A DNA stretch of 46,133 nt from Pseudomonadota bacterium (GTDB taxonomy: Bacteria > Pseudomonadota > Gammaproteobacteria > Steroidobacterales > Steroidobacteraceae), in the NCBI GenBank assembly GCA_947454465.1, contig CANGJP010000012.1:1-46133 (forward strand), written 5' to 3'. Below are positions 8,212 to 18,272 of the stretch, one piece after another. Within the stretch, counting starts at the first letter, position 1. Each line of letters starts with the position of its first letter. Below the pieces are notes generated by a model. It had not been told where the DNA came from, did no database searches, and was given only the letters and a program-made list of their open reading frames with translations. Position numbers and translations under genes: made by a program.

Positions 8212-8691
8212 TCAAACAATTTGGATTAATCCATGCAGCAAGGCACAGGAAAAAACCCCTGCGAGGATGTCGTCAAGCATAATGCCGATCCCCCCAGACA
8301 AACTGTGATCAACCTCGCGTATCGGCCATGGTTTTACAATATCGAAAAAACGAAACATTACAAAACCCAAGAGCAGATTTAGCCATGAAAAAGGGACGGC
8401 CGTCATCGTGATTGCCATCCCGACGAATTCATCCCAAACGATACCCGGGTGATCATGAATCCCTAAGCGTCGTGCACTTTCACCACAGATATAAACCCCG
8501 AAAATTGTCAACACAACCAAACAGACCAAATACCCCCACAGGGATGAATGCATCATCATCAACACCATCGGTAGGGAAACCAATGTACCCACAGTACCCG
8601 GCGCTTTGGCACTTAAACCTGAACCAAAGCCGAATGCTAGAAAATGAACCGGGTTAGAAAAAATGACCTTAGGTGCGACTCTGAATTGCAT
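8212..8691 (-). CDS. pgpA: Phosphatidylglycerophosphatase A
   Basis: A 159-residue integral membrane enzyme that dephosphorylates phosphatidylglycerophosphate to phosphatidylglycerol at the inner membrane. The family opening is clear (NPVHFLAFGFGSGLSAKAPG, then TVGTL), followed by the acidic motif HDHPGIVWDEFVGMAIT and the C-terminal DDILAGV. Several hydrophobic segments are present. It follows thiL by 24 bp, the standard order in gammaproteobacteria, and is immediately followed by the CNB-domain kinase. Confidence 0.95.
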   Translation of the reverse strand: MQFRVAPKVIFSNPVHFLAFGFGSGLSAKAPGTVGTLVSLPMVLMMMHSSLWGYLVCLVVLTIFGVYICGESARRLGIHDHPGIVWDEFVGMAITMTAVPFSWLNLLLGFVMFRFFDIVKPWPIREVDHSLSGGIGIMLDDILAGVFSCALLHGLIQIV

Positions 8692-8715
8692 GAAGTTTTG
8701 GTCTTGTAACGATAA

Positions 8716-9687
8716 TCAATTAGATTCGGCAAAGTGATCAAAGCCAGCATCAGCTATCGTGATCGGCGTATTTTTTCGAAAGCACTGAACAGCACCAGAG
8801 CGAGTGATGCGTCCTATTCGTGTACACGGCACACCGGTCATCTTGATGACCTGCTCCAAGGATGGCAAACGCTCTTCAGGTACAGTAAACAACAATTCGT
8901 AATCATCACCACCTTGTAAGGCAAACTGCTCAGCCATTGCTTCGCCAAAAACATTAATAAGTGGCGGCGAAGCCGGTAGCAACTCCAGATCAATTTCTGC
9001 ACCACATTGACTGGCAGCGCATAACTTGCGCAAGTCGGTTAACAAACCATCAGATATATCCATTGCAGCCGTAGCCAAGCGATTATTTAATTGCCGCCCC
9101 AACTCTACTCGGGGTATTGGCCGGTAAAAACGATGCAGCAAATGCCGAGCAAAAGATAATTCAGCTTCGATATTGGGATTGAGTATCAATTGCAAACCAC
9201 CCGCGGCCTCGCCCAATACGCCGGAAACAAAAATCAGATCCCCTTGCTGAGCACCAGAACGGGTTAGCCAGTGTGCTTGATCGACCACACCCATTATTTG
9301 GATTGAAATATTGAGCGGACCTTTTACCGTATCGCCCCCGACCAGCTGTACAGCATATTCCGTGGCCAAGTCGCTTAGGGCAGAGCCAAACTCGGATAAC
9401 CATTCATTTTCAGCGCTGGGCACGCATAAAGACAAAGTAAACCAACGTGGCAGAGCGCCCATCGCGGCCATGTCACTCAAGTTAACTGCTAATGCCCTGT
9501 AAGCAACATTCGCCGCCGATGTGCCAATTGGAAAATGAACACCTTCTACAATGGTATCTACTGCAGCAACCAGTCGAGACTCTTGCGGAACCGCCATTAC
9601 TGCCGCGTCATCCCCCACACCCAACAACACGTCTTCTGAATAATGACCAGGAGTGAAATAACGCTTAATGAGATCAAATTCACCCAT
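8716..9687 (-). CDS. thiL: Thiamine-monophosphate kinase
   Basis: A 323-residue kinase that phosphorylates thiamine monophosphate to thiamine diphosphate, the cofactor used by SucA encoded in this window. Motifs in order: MGEFDLIKRYF, GVGDDAAVM, VDTIVEGVHFP, AVNLSDMAAMGA, GGDTVKGPLNISIQIMG and AMDISDGLLTDL. Length is normal. It follows nusB by 78 bp and precedes pgpA by 24 bp, the usual gammaproteobacterial order. Confidence 0.96.
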   Translation of the reverse strand: MGEFDLIKRYFTPGHYSEDVLLGVGDDAAVMAVPQESRLVAAVDTIVEGVHFPIGTSAANVAYRALAVNLSDMAAMGALPRWFTLSLCVPSAENEWLSEFGSALSDLATEYAVQLVGGDTVKGPLNISIQIMGVVDQAHWLTRSGAQQGDLIFVSGVLGEAAGGLQLILNPNIEAELSFARHLLHRFYRPIPRVELGRQLNNRLATAAMDISDGLLTDLRKLCAASQCGAEIDLELLPASPPLINVFGEAMAEQFALQGGDDYELLFTVPEERLPSLEQVIKMTGVPCTRIGRITRSGAVQCFRKNTPITIADAGFDHFAESN

Positions 9688-9765
9688 AGTGCACTACCTG
9701 ATACCAGAGATAAGAGTTGCCTTCATTCAACTATGATCAGGTTCATCCAAAACAACACAGAAGCA

Positions 9766-10281
9766 TCAAGCCCGAGAATGCCGCCTTTCAGCCGCACGGA
9801 TATCTCGTGCCGCACGATCCAACAATGCATTAATGTATTTATAACCATCGGTTGCACCAAATTGCTTAGTTAACTCAACCGCTTCATTGACTACCACACG
9901 GTAGGGCACTTCAGGACAATGCATCAACTCATACATACCAATCAACAAAACAGCGCGCTCAATAGGATCCATCTGACTCCAAGGCCGATCAGCGAACTCA
10001 CCCACCCGCACAGATAGAATTTGATGGTGTTCTATTGTCCCTGACAGCAGTTGATGAAAATAAGCCGACTCAGCAGTCTTGTATTCATCCCTTTCAATGA
10101 ATTGCGCAAGGATTTCAGAAAAACTCTGCTCCGTCAGTTGCCACTGATACAGCGCCTGCATAACACAACGTCTTGCCTGACTACGGGCACGCACCGAGCC
10201 TACTCTTGATTTTCTTTTTTTAGGTTCAGCAGAAAGACCGTCTGAAAGATCGACCCTGGAATTAGAAACGAGGTCAGACAT
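9766..10281 (-). CDS. nusB: Transcription antitermination factor NusB
   Basis: 171 residues. The conserved core begins RSQARRCVMQALYQWQLTEQ and includes RPWSQMDPIERAVLLIGMYE, then VNEAVELTKQFGATDGYKYI and NALLDRAAR. NusB binds boxA RNA with NusE/S10 in rRNA antitermination. The first 35 residues are a basic, Ser-rich extension longer than in E. coli NusB (139 residues). The ATG overlaps the ribH stop by one base, so the genes are translationally coupled. Confidence 0.95.
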   Translation of the reverse strand: MSDLVSNSRVDLSDGLSAEPKKRKSRVGSVRARSQARRCVMQALYQWQLTEQSFSEILAQFIERDEYKTAESAYFHQLLSGTIEHHQILSVRVGEFADRPWSQMDPIERAVLLIGMYELMHCPEVPYRVVVNEAVELTKQFGATDGYKYINALLDRAARDIRAAERRHSRA

Positions 10282-10757
10282 TATCGATCCAACTGTGGTA
10301 ACAAATTCGCCATCTCAAGCGCTACCAAGGCCGCATCGCTTCCTTTGTTACCTGCCTTAGTACCCGCACGCTCAATCGCCTGTTCGATGGTATCGGTGGT
10401 CAGTACACCAAAGGACACCGGAATACCCGTTTCATGACTCACACGAGATAAGCCACTAGCACATTCGCCACAGACATAATCGAAATGGGGAGTCGCTCCT
10501 TTAATCACCGCACCTAAAGCAATGATGCCCTGATAACGCTTACTCTGTGCCAAACGTCGCACGGCCAGCGGTAACTCAAAAGCGCCAGGAACTCGAACCA
10601 GTTCGATGTTCTTATCACTGGCACCGTGGCGCTTCAGGGTATCAATAGCACCCCGCACCAAGGACTCAACGATGTAATCATTAAAACGCGCTGCCACAAT
10701 CACGAACTTTAGATCGCGCGCCAGCAAATCGCCTTGAATTGTCTTAATTGCGTCCAT
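10281..10757 (-). CDS. ribH: 6,7-dimethyl-8-ribityllumazine synthase
   Basis: 158 residues, normal length. It condenses 5-amino-6-ribitylamino-uracil with dihydroxybutanone phosphate. Visible motifs: [63 protein letters not shown] and [12 protein letters not shown]. It sits between ribBA (105 bp upstream, with no recognisable FMN riboswitch between them) and nusB (1-bp overlap). Confidence 0.96.
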   Translation of the reverse strand: MDAIKTIQGDLLARDLKFVIVAARFNDYIVESLVRGAIDTLKRHGASDKNIELVRVPGAFELPLAVRRLAQSKRYQGIIALGAVIKGATPHFDYVCGECASGLSRVSHETGIPVSFGVLTTDTIEQAIERAGTKAGNKGSDAALVALEMANLLPQLDR

Positions 10758-10862
10758 TAGGACTCCGCAAAACTAGTTAAAGGTAGCAATACCCAATCAA
10801 CAGTATTACCGAATGGAGGCAGAGTATAGCCGGCAGCAGCGCCCTTTGCCTGTCACAACTCA

Positions 10863-11966
10863 CTATTCCACGTATCCGACCACTTCAAGGTCAAAACCAG
10901 ACAATCCCTGCAATTGCCTAGGAGCAGATAACACTCGCATACGGTGAATACCTAAGTCACGCAGGATTTGTGCACCTATACCATAGGTTCTCAATACTCC
11001 CGCCGCAGGGGGTCGCGGACGCTGACCTTGTAGATTCACTACCGCTCCGATCAGATCACGAGGTTCCTCTTTAGGTTGCAGCAGCACAATCACACCCGTA
11101 CCTTCTGCAGCCACACGCTGCATCGCGGCCCGCAAAGACCAACTTCGTTTCGTATCATGAACACCAACAAGATCGCGCAACGTATCCTGCAAATGAACGC
11201 GCACAAGAGGGGCATCCACTTTGGTGGGCTCGCCACAGACTAGAGCGAGATGCACCGAACGATTCACATGATCCTCGAAGCACATCATACGGAATGATCC
11301 GAAGTCAGTTTCAATCTGCTGCTCCGCTATACGCTCAACAGAACGCTCCTTATCGATGCGATAGCGAATCAGATCGGCAATCGTACCAATTTTCAAGCCA
11401 TGCTGAACCGCGAATGTTTCAAGATCAGGACGACGCGCCATAGTACCGTCCTCATTGAGAATCTCAACGATGACTGACGCAGGCGACAAGCCAGCCAACC
11501 TAACCAAATCACAACCCGCTTCGGTATGACCTGCACGTGTCAACACGCCACCAGGCTGTGCCATGAGGGGGAAGATATGCCCAGGCTGACGTAAGTCCTC
11601 AGGTTTCGCATCACTTTTCACCGCAGTTAACACGGTGTGCGCGCGATCATGTGCAGAAATGCCAGTTGTCACCCCTTCAGCAGCCTCAATCGATAACGTA
11701 AAATTAGTACGGTGGTCTGAGTCGGTATCAGACACCATTAACGGCAACCGTAACTGTTTGCAGCGCTCACGAGTCAACGTCAAGCAAATCAGTCCACGTC
11801 CGTAACGAGCCATAAAATTAATGTCCTCAGGACGCACCAACTCCGCTGCCATCAATAGGTCACCTTCATTCTCACGGTCTTCATCATCCATGATCACGAC
11901 CATCTTACCGGCCGCTAGATCAGCAAGAATCTCATCAACACTATTAAGCTTGCCTGAATAATTCAT
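10863..11966 (-). CDS. ribB: 3,4-dihydroxy-2-butanone-4-phosphate synthase with degenerate GTP cyclohydrolase II domain
   Basis: 367 residues. The N-terminal half (about 1-205) is the RibB domain: MDDEDRENEGDLLMAAE, HTEAGCDLVRLAG and the conserved acidic and His residues that convert ribulose 5-phosphate to dihydroxybutanone phosphate. The C-terminal half has the RibA fold outline, but the zinc-binding cysteines and catalytic segment normally found around CLTGD...RCDCG are absent; here that stretch is HLQDTLRDLVGVHDTKRSW. It is therefore unlikely to have GTP cyclohydrolase II activity, and a separate ribA is expected elsewhere. Such RibB-plus-degenerate-RibA fusions are common in this class. 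Its ATG overlaps the ribE stop (ATGA). Confidence 0.94.
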   Translation of the reverse strand: MNYSGKLNSVDEILADLAAGKMVVIMDDEDRENEGDLLMAAELVRPEDINFMARYGRGLICLTLTRERCKQLRLPLMVSDTDSDHRTNFTLSIEAAEGVTTGISAHDRAHTVLTAVKSDAKPEDLRQPGHIFPLMAQPGGVLTRAGHTEAGCDLVRLAGLSPASVIVEILNEDGTMARRPDLETFAVQHGLKIGTIADLIRYRIDKERSVERIAEQQIETDFGSFRMMCFEDHVNRSVHLALVCGEPTKVDAPLVRVHLQDTLRDLVGVHDTKRSWSLRAAMQRVAAEGTGVIVLLQPKEEPRDLIGAVVNLQGQRPRPPAAGVLRTYGIGAQILRDLGIHRMRVLSAPRQLQGLSGFDLEVVGYVE

Positions 11967-12577
11967 TTAATTATCTCTACCTGCTGCATGCGCTCGAAGT
12001 AACGCGCCACAATATCAATTTCAAGATTCACAATCGTGCCCACCACATAGCTATTGAGAATAGTCATAGACAAAGTATGTGGCACTAAATTAACTTCAAA
12101 CCAGCTTAATGCCGGCTCGTCTCCCACCTGATTAACCGTCAAACTAACGCCATCCACTGCGATAGAACCCTTTTTGGCAATATATCTTGCCAATTTCCTA
12201 GATGCTGAAAATCTCATACGCACAGAACGTGCATCTTCATGGCGGTCGAGCACCTCACCCATTCCATCCACATGACCCGACACATAATGGCCACCCAATG
12301 CATCACCCACACAAAGGGCCTTTTCAAGATTTAGATATTGACCAACCTGCCAATTTTGCAAGGTTGTAACCTGTAGGGTCTCACGCGAGACATCCGCAGC
12401 AAATGCATCTGGCCATAGTTGCATGACCGTCAAACAACAGCCATTTACGGCAATGCTGTCACCTAACTTGGTGCCCTTCAAGAAACTTTCACTGACCGAA
12501 AATATCAACTGAGCATCGCCATGGATTGGATGAAAGCTTCTAACCTGCCCTACTTCTTGAATAATTCCAGTGAACAA
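11963..12577 (-). CDS. ribE: Riboflavin synthase alpha chain
   Basis: 204 residues with the duplicated lumazine-binding domain: MFTGIIQEVGQV opens the first half and HYVSGHVDGMGEV the second. VNGCCLTV and VDGVSLTVNQV are the repeated ligand-binding strands. It dismutates two lumazines to riboflavin. It is 2 bp downstream of ribD and overlaps ribBA by 4 bp, within a tightly coupled riboflavin operon. The symbol ribC is used in some species. Confidence 0.96.
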   Translation of the reverse strand: MFTGIIQEVGQVRSFHPIHGDAQLIFSVSESFLKGTKLGDSIAVNGCCLTVMQLWPDAFAADVSRETLQVTTLQNWQVGQYLNLEKALCVGDALGGHYVSGHVDGMGEVLDRHEDARSVRMRFSASRKLARYIAKKGSIAVDGVSLTVNQVGDEPALSWFEVNLVPHTLSMTILNSYVVGTIVNLEIDIVARYFERMQQVEIIK

Positions 12578-12579
12578 AT

Positions 12580-13662
12580 TTACCTCTTCAACTCATAACG
12601 CAAGCGTAAATCAGATCCTATTGGCTTAGACTCTACCAACCTCATAGCAATACGATCACTCATCTTTTCGATCAACGGCAAACGCAGCAATGGACATGCA
12701 TCTTGACCGAGCAATACCGGAGCAACATACAACAGCAACTCGTCCACCAACCCTAACTCAAAGAGACGTCCGCATAATGTAGCGCCGGCCTCAACTAGAA
12801 TTTCATTACAACCACGCGCTGCCAGGTCTCGCAAGATAAACGGTAAATCCACACCCGCTTTACTATCGCTACCAACCTGCACCACCTCACTGATACCCCT
12901 CGACTGAGGAATGGAGGTGGTATAAATCAGCGCGCCATCATGTTGCACAAGACGTGCTGCATGCGGAGTACGTAGTTGTGAATCACAAACAACCCTCAGC
13001 GGCTGCCGCCCATGTAAATCAATACCTGCATCACGCACTGTCAGTTGTGGGTCATCCGCCAATACGGTTCCAATCCCCGTCAAAATTGCGGAACTACGCG
13101 CCCGCCAATGCTGTACATCAGCACGCGATTCTTCACAACTGATCCACTGACTCACCCCGTTAGCCAACGCAGTACGGCCATCTAGACTCGTCGCCAACTT
13201 AACACGCACCCAAGGCAGACCCGCACTCATGCGTTTGATAAAACCCAGGTTCAATACCTTGGCTTCGGACTCCAATAGTCCCAGATTCACTGTGATACCA
13301 GCAGCGGTTAATGCCTTAATCCCTTCACCATTCACTAGTGGATTAGGATCTGCTGTAGCAATAATCACACGCGCCACACCGGCTTTAATTAAGGCCTCAG
13401 CACACGGCGGAGTACGCCCATGGTGACTGCAGGGTTCTAGCGTGACATACGCTGTCGCGCCACGGGCACGTAACCCTGCTGTTTCCAAAGCGCCGACTTC
13501 CGCATGCGACTGGCCTGCCTTGCAATGCCAGCCCTCACCCACCACCTCGCCATCACGCACCAACACACACCCAACACGAGGATTTGGTTGCGTCGTGTAC
13601 AAGCCCTGCTGCGCCAACTCAAGCGCACGAGCCATGAACAAATGATCAGTCGCGTTAAACAT
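12580..13662 (-). CDS. ribD: Bifunctional riboflavin deaminase/reductase
   Basis: 360 residues. The N-terminal deaminase domain (about 1-145) carries the zinc motifs HAEVGAL and PCSHHGRTPPCAEALI. The C-terminal reductase domain starts near VRVKLATSLDGRTALANG and includes WRARSSAILTGIGTVLADDP and EILVEAGATLCG. It catalyses two successive steps after GTP cyclohydrolase II. It lies 11 bp downstream of nrdR and 2 bp upstream of ribE. Confidence 0.97.
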   Translation of the reverse strand: MFNATDHLFMARALELAQQGLYTTQPNPRVGCVLVRDGEVVGEGWHCKAGQSHAEVGALETAGLRARGATAYVTLEPCSHHGRTPPCAEALIKAGVARVIIATADPNPLVNGEGIKALTAAGITVNLGLLESEAKVLNLGFIKRMSAGLPWVRVKLATSLDGRTALANGVSQWISCEESRADVQHWRARSSAILTGIGTVLADDPQLTVRDAGIDLHGRQPLRVVCDSQLRTPHAARLVQHDGALIYTTSIPQSRGISEVVQVGSDSKAGVDLPFILRDLAARGCNEILVEAGATLCGRLFELGLVDELLLYVAPVLLGQDACPLLRLPLIEKMSDRIAMRLVESKPIGSDLRLRYELKR

Positions 13663-13673
13663 GAAATCGGCGA

Positions 13674-14204
13674 TCAGCGCTTAGACTTAGGCTTTATCGC
13701 ACTGACCCCATCCCATAAGGCCAATTGCGACCCTTCTACATCGGTTTTCAATTGATGACGGCGCAGTTGTTCGATTTCCTCACGAAAGGCATCCACATCT
13801 TGAAAACTGTGATAGACCGAAGCGAAGCGAACATAGGCCACTTCATCTAAATGCCTTAATTCATCCATGACCAACTCACCGACCATACGAGCAGGCACTT
13901 CACGCTCTCCAAGGGCACGCAGCTTGTTACAAATATGCAGCACTGCAGCATCTACAGCCTCAATTGCCACAGGTCGTTTCTCTAAGGCCTTCAGCATACT
14001 ACTCTTGAGCTTCTGTTCATCAAAGGGCTCACGTCGTGAATCACTCTTCACCACACGCGGCATGACCAGTTCAGCCGTTTCAAAAGTAGTAAAACGCTCA
14101 GCGCACTTTAGGCACTCACGACGACGACGGATCTGCTGACCCTCGCCCGCCAAACGTGAATCAATCACCTTGGTTTCTTCGTAACTGCAGAAAGGACAAT
14201 ACAT
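13674..14204 (-). CDS. nrdR: Transcriptional repressor NrdR
   Basis: 176 residues. The N-terminal zinc ribbon is intact (MYCPFC, then RRRRECLKC, with RFTTFE after it), followed by the ATP-cone domain ([20 protein letters not shown]). It represses ribonucleotide reductase genes according to the ATP/dATP state. It is first in the rib run, downstream of glyA and a hairpin. The C-terminal 25 residues are somewhat longer than usual. Confidence 0.96.
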   Translation of the reverse strand: MYCPFCSYEETKVIDSRLAGEGQQIRRRRECLKCAERFTTFETAELVMPRVVKSDSRREPFDEQKLKSSMLKALEKRPVAIEAVDAAVLHICNKLRALGEREVPARMVGELVMDELRHLDEVAYVRFASVYHSFQDVDAFREEIEQLRRHQLKTDVEGSQLALWDGVSAIKPKSKR

Positions 14205-14224
14205 GAATCAATATTTAAATTAAG

Positions 14225-14254
14225 GACTGCGGCATCGACAGTGCTGCCGCAGTC
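14225..14254 (-). terminator. Hairpin between glyA and nrdR
   Basis: A perfect 10-bp inverted repeat (GACTGCGGCA / TGCCGCAGTC) starts 9 bp after the glyA stop. In the minus direction it is followed by a T-rich but interrupted tract (CTTAATTTAAATATT). It is probably a glyA terminator or attenuator; the imperfect T-run suggests incomplete termination into nrdR. Confidence 0.55.
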
Positions 14255-14263
14255 GCTTAGGCA

Positions 14264-15517
14264 CTAGCCATATACTGGAAATTGCTTGCAAATGGCCAAC
14301 ACTTCAGCCTTCACGCGCGAAATAGTTGTTTCATCGTTGATGTTATCAAGCACATCAGCAATGAGTCCCGCCAAGCGAATCGCTTCCGCTTCTTTGAAGC
14401 CACGAGTCGTAATGGCCGGCGAACCAATACGCAGACCACTGGTCACAAAGGGTGAACGCGGATCATTAGGTACAGTATTTTTGTTCACAGTGATATTGGC
14501 TTTCCCTAACGCCGCATCCGCGTCTTTTCCTGAATAATCACGGCCAATCAAATCAAGCAGGAACAAGTGATTATCGGTACCCCCAGAAACCACCTTGTAA
14601 CCTCGACTGACCATGGTTTTCGCCATGGCGCGAGCATTAGCCACTACCTGTTTTTGATAATCAACGAAATCAGGTTCCAAGGCCTCCTTGAAAGCGACCG
14701 CCTTTGCTGCAATGACATGCATCAATGGACCGCCTTGAGTACCCGGAAACACCAAGGTATTGAGCTTCTTGGCGATTTCTTCGTTATGCCGGGCAAGAAT
14801 CAAACCGCCACGCGGACCCCGCAACGTCTTGTGGGTCGTGGTCGTCACAACATCGGCAAATGGCACAGGATTCGGATAGAGCCCTGCGGCCACCAAACCA
14901 GCCACGTGTGCCATGTCTACCACCAAGTATGCACCCACCTCATCAGCGATGGCTCTAAAACGAGCAAAATCCAGTTCACGTGAATAGGCGGAGAATCCAG
15001 CAATAATCATCCGTGGCTTATGCTCACGGGCGAGTCGCTCAAGTTGATCATAGTCAATCAATCCATTGTCAGCTCTCACGCCATATTGCACAGCATTGAA
15101 AATACGACCAGAGAAATTAATTTTGGCGCCGTGAGTCAGGTGACCGCCGTGATCCAAACTCATACCGAGAATGGTATCGCCCGGGTTGATCAGTGCCAGA
15201 AAGGTGGCGGCGTTGGCCTGAGATCCGGAATGCGGCTGAACATTGGCATAGTCAGCCCCAAACAGTTGCTTGGCTCGATCGATAGCCAATTGCTCCACCA
15301 CATCCACATGCTCACAACCACCGTAATAACGCTTTCCGGGATAACCTTCGGCATACTTGTTGGTAAGCACCGTCCCCTGCGCCTGCATCACTCGAGGACT
15401 GGTATAGTTTTCAGAGGCAATCAACTCAATATGCTGCTCCTGACGCAAGCGTTCGGCATCGAGCGCTACCTGCAACTGCGGGTCAAAATCAGCTATTTTC
15501 AGTTCTGCTGCGAACAT
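14264..15517 (-). CDS. glyA: Serine hydroxymethyltransferase
   Basis: 418 residues from ATG 15517, matching E. coli GlyA (417). The frame could be read from 15610, but [15 protein letters not shown] is the family N terminus and a GGGAGA ribosome binding site precedes it. Motifs: [31 protein letters not shown], and the PLP-lysine segment [15 protein letters not shown]. It interconverts serine and glycine with tetrahydrofolate, supplying one-carbon units. Confidence 0.98.
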   Translation of the reverse strand: MFAAELKIADFDPQLQVALDAERLRQEQHIELIASENYTSPRVMQAQGTVLTNKYAEGYPGKRYYGGCEHVDVVEQLAIDRAKQLFGADYANVQPHSGSQANAATFLALINPGDTILGMSLDHGGHLTHGAKINFSGRIFNAVQYGVRADNGLIDYDQLERLAREHKPRMIIAGFSAYSRELDFARFRAIADEVGAYLVVDMAHVAGLVAAGLYPNPVPFADVVTTTTHKTLRGPRGGLILARHNEEIAKKLNTLVFPGTQGGPLMHVIAAKAVAFKEALEPDFVDYQKQVVANARAMAKTMVSRGYKVVSGGTDNHLFLLDLIGRDYSGKDADAALGKANITVNKNTVPNDPRSPFVTSGLRIGSPAITTRGFKEAEAIRLAGLIADVLDNINDETTISRVKAEVLAICKQFPVYG

Positions 15518-15630
15518 ACGATCTCCCAGAAAATTTACGCTAAAAAATTGGCGCCATTCTACAGCAGCCAGGAGATAGATTCGTCGCAGAATGACCAGGA
15601 GGAGCTTCAAGACCTGGCCTGAGACTGGAT

Positions 15631-16536
15631 TCAGGCCGAGACGATTCGGTTACGTAACTGACCGAGCCCCATAATGCGCGACTCCACCACATCACCAACC
15701 TTCAAGTAGTGGGGTGGAGACATGGCATACCCGACACCGGATGGGGTACCCGTCGAAATGATGTCTCCCGGCTCAAGGCTAAGACCGGCAGACAAATGCG
15801 CAATGATTGCTGGAATATCAAAAATCATCTGGCCCAATGTAGCGCGCTGCCTTACCTCATCGTTAACACTCAAAGATATCTCTAAGTCATTGATATTTAA
15901 TATTTCATCTTTGCTAACCAGCGCAGGCCCAAAGGGAAACGTCGTGTCCAACGACTTACCCTTGAACCATTGCTCATGACGACGCTGAAGATCGCGGGCA
16001 GTAAAATCATTAGCCACACAATACCCAAACACATGTTCAAAAGCCCGCTCCCTTGGAATATCCCGCCCACCCTGACCAATCACTACCGCCAACTCCACTT
16101 CGTAATCCAACTTGGTCGTGATGCTGGCATCCAGCCTGACTTCCCCATGGGGGGCGTTCACGGCATGCGTTGCCTTGGTAAAAAACTGGGGAACCTCAGG
16201 CAATGACACCTCAGCAGGCTTGCCCGGCATCCCTTCCTTGATGTGCTCGAGATAATTGCGCCCGACACAGAAAACATTACGAACAGGGCGTGGAATGGGG
16301 GCCAACAATTGAACCTGACCCAGAGGTAGATACGCTAACTTAAACTCGTCAGCACGCAGCAACACTTCAGAGAGAGCTTCCAGACTAACTGTTGAACTTC
16401 GGACTATTGCCAGGACCGATGACACATCTATGTCCAAGCCCGCAGCCTGTACCGCATACGCCAATGGCAGTATGGATTCACCCAACAACAAACCAGTCTG
16501 CTGCTGATCCGCATGCTCGAATGTTACCAATCGCAT
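15631..16536 (-). CDS. Fumarylacetoacetate hydrolase-family protein
   Basis: 301 residues from ATG 16536, which has AAGGAA upstream; the longer frame to 16716 adds sequence unlike the family. The FAH fold is clear: [34 protein letters not shown] with the metal-binding Glu residues, [25 protein letters not shown] and TGTPSGVG. Family members include acylpyruvate hydrolases, oxaloacetate decarboxylases and 2-hydroxyhepta-2,4-diene-dioate isomerases; substrate cannot be assigned from sequence alone. It lies 19 bp downstream of dcd, probably in the same transcript. Confidence 0.9.
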   Translation of the reverse strand: MRLVTFEHADQQQTGLLLGESILPLAYAVQAAGLDIDVSSVLAIVRSSTVSLEALSEVLLRADEFKLAYLPLGQVQLLAPIPRPVRNVFCVGRNYLEHIKEGMPGKPAEVSLPEVPQFFTKATHAVNAPHGEVRLDASITTKLDYEVELAVVIGQGGRDIPRERAFEHVFGYCVANDFTARDLQRRHEQWFKGKSLDTTFPFGPALVSKDEILNINDLEISLSVNDEVRQRATLGQMIFDIPAIIAHLSAGLSLEPGDIISTGTPSGVGYAMSPPHYLKVGDVVESRIMGLGQLRNRIVSA

Positions 16537-16555
16537 AATAAATTCCTTAGTAACT

Positions 16556-17122
16556 TCAGGCCTTAGGCAGAGTGACACCCGTTTGACCTTGGTACTTACC
16601 GCCACGATCCTTGTATGACGTGTCGCATACTTCGTCGGATTCAAAGAACAACATTTGCGCCACACCTTCATTGGCATAAATTTTTGCCGGCAAGGTAGTG
16701 GTATTGGAAAACTCAAGCGTTACATGTCCTTCCCACTCAGGCTCTAATGGGGTGACATTTACAATAATTCCACAGCGAGCATACGTTGATTTACCCAGAC
16801 ACACTGTCAACACACTGCGCGGGATACGAAAGTACTCCACTGTTCGCGCCAGCGCGAAAGAATTCGGAGGGATAATGCACACATCGGCCGTCACGTCCAC
16901 GAAGCTAGCAGGGTCAAAAGACTTCGGATCAACAATCGTGGAGTTAATATTAGTAAAGATTTTAAACTCGTTAGCACAACGAACGTCATATCCATAGCTT
17001 GAAGTGCCATAAGAAATAATCTTTTGATCATTTGCAACACGCACCTGACGCGGGGCAAAGGGTTCGATCATGCCGTGGCTTTCGGCCATGCGACGAATCC
17101 AGTGATCTGACTTTATACTCAT
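16556..17122 (-). CDS. dcd: dCTP deaminase
   Basis: 188 residues, the expected length. It deaminates dCTP to dUTP, feeding dTMP synthesis. Motifs: [30 protein letters not shown], the nucleotide-binding segment [20 protein letters not shown] and [15 protein letters not shown]. It sits 46 bp downstream of mrp, a pairing common in gammaproteobacteria. Confidence 0.97.
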   Translation of the reverse strand: MSIKSDHWIRRMAESHGMIEPFAPRQVRVANDQKIISYGTSSYGYDVRCANEFKIFTNINSTIVDPKSFDPASFVDVTADVCIIPPNSFALARTVEYFRIPRSVLTVCLGKSTYARCGIIVNVTPLEPEWEGHVTLEFSNTTTLPAKIYANEGVAQMLFFESDEVCDTSYKDRGGKYQGQTGVTLPKA

Positions 17123-17168
17123 CTTGATTTACTCTCGCTATCGAAGTTCGTGTATTCAACAACCATGC

Positions 17169-18272
17169 TTAAGTGGCTTCAACCGTAATACTAGGCATCG
17201 GCTTAATGCATTGCGCAGCATACCTCGCCAGACGCGAAGTGGTGCGCCGCGCAAGACCGAAATAAGCATCAGCAAGCTTACCGCATGGATCAGCCTCTAC
17301 AGTTGGCCGGCCATTATCCGCCTGTTCTCTAATCTGTATATTCAGCGGCAATTCAGCCAACAAATCTACCCCATATTGAGATGCCATCCGGGCACCGCCG
17401 CCCGCACCAAAAATATGCTCTTGATGACCACATTGAGAACAAACATGGGTACTCATGTTCTCAACAATACCCAGTACCGGCACCCCCACTTTTTCGAACA
17501 TCTTGAGGCCCTTACGGGCATCAAGCAAAGCAATATCCTGAGGGGTCGTGACAATCACTGCACCGCTAATCGGCACACGCTGCGACAGCGTTAATTGTAT
17601 ATCCCCAGTTCCAGGTGGCATATCAACAATCAAGTAGTCCAATTCACCCCACCGGCAATCGTTTAAGAGCTGAGTAAGGGCTTGAGAGACCATTGGCCCC
17701 CGCCAGACCATGGGCTGCTCATCATCAACCAATAACCCAATAGACATGACCTTCACCCCGTAGGCATCAAGGGGCGCAAACGTCTTGCCATCTAGACTGA
17801 CAGGACGCTGGCCAGCCAACCCCATCATTCGTGCCTGACTAGGGCCATAGATATCGGCATCTAACAAACCGACCGCAACCCCATCGCGACTCAACGCAAG
17901 TGCGAGATTGGCCGCCGTGGTGGACTTACCCACCCCACCCTTGCCCGATGCCACTACTAGAATATTTTTAATACCCTGAACCGGCTTGAGGTTTTGCTGT
18001 ACTGCAGAAGAAAAAACTTTACAGCCGACAGTGATATGGATCACACCAAACTCAGCCAGTGCGTGACTTAATTGCTCAGCCAGAACCGCCGCACCCTCAC
18101 CGACTGGATAGGAAAGCGTGACGCTGAGGGAAATAGGCTGACCTAAGGCAGGCTCAGTCCAATCGAAGGTTGCAACCGTATCAGCAAGGCATATCCCTGC
18201 ATTAGGATCGACGAATGACGCTGCAGCCAACTCAACGGCCCGACGGTCGATAACTGGATTTGTTGCATACAT
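17169..18272 (-). CDS. apbC: Iron-sulfur cluster carrier ATPase (Mrp/ApbC)
   Basis: 367 residues from ATG 18272 (the longer frame starts at a TTG). The deviant Walker A VASGKGGVGKSTTAANLALA, DADIYGPSQARMMG, DYLIVDMPPGTGDIQLT and the conserved C-x2-C (VCSQCGHQE) identify the Mrp/Nbp35 family, which carries Fe-S clusters to apo-proteins. The N-terminal part (about 1-90) is a MIP18-like domain. In many gammaproteobacteria this gene is directly divergent from metG; here a kinase and two PilT-type genes lie between. Confidence 0.95.
   Translation of the reverse strand: MYATNPVIDRRAVELAAASFVDPNAGICLADTVATFDWTEPALGQPISLSVTLSYPVGEGAAVLAEQLSHALAEFGVIHITVGCKVFSSAVQQNLKPVQGIKNILVVASGKGGVGKSTTAANLALALSRDGVAVGLLDADIYGPSQARMMGLAGQRPVSLDGKTFAPLDAYGVKVMSIGLLVDDEQPMVWRGPMVSQALTQLLNDCRWGELDYLIVDMPPGTGDIQLTLSQRVPISGAVIVTTPQDIALLDARKGLKMFEKVGVPVLGIVENMSTHVCSQCGHQEHIFGAGGGARMASQYGVDLLAELPLNIQIREQADNGRPTVEADPCGKLADAYFGLARRTTSRLARYAAQCIKPMPSITVEAT

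Noticed and set aside
10758-10862. Possible FMN riboswitch between ribBA and ribH
   Set aside because: The gap is short and I could not find the conserved RFN-element segments.
15616-15637. Inverted repeat GGCCTGA / TCAGGCC at the end of the FAH-family gene
   Set aside because: Only 7-bp arms that overlap the stop codon, and no T-run follows on the minus strand, so I did not call a terminator.
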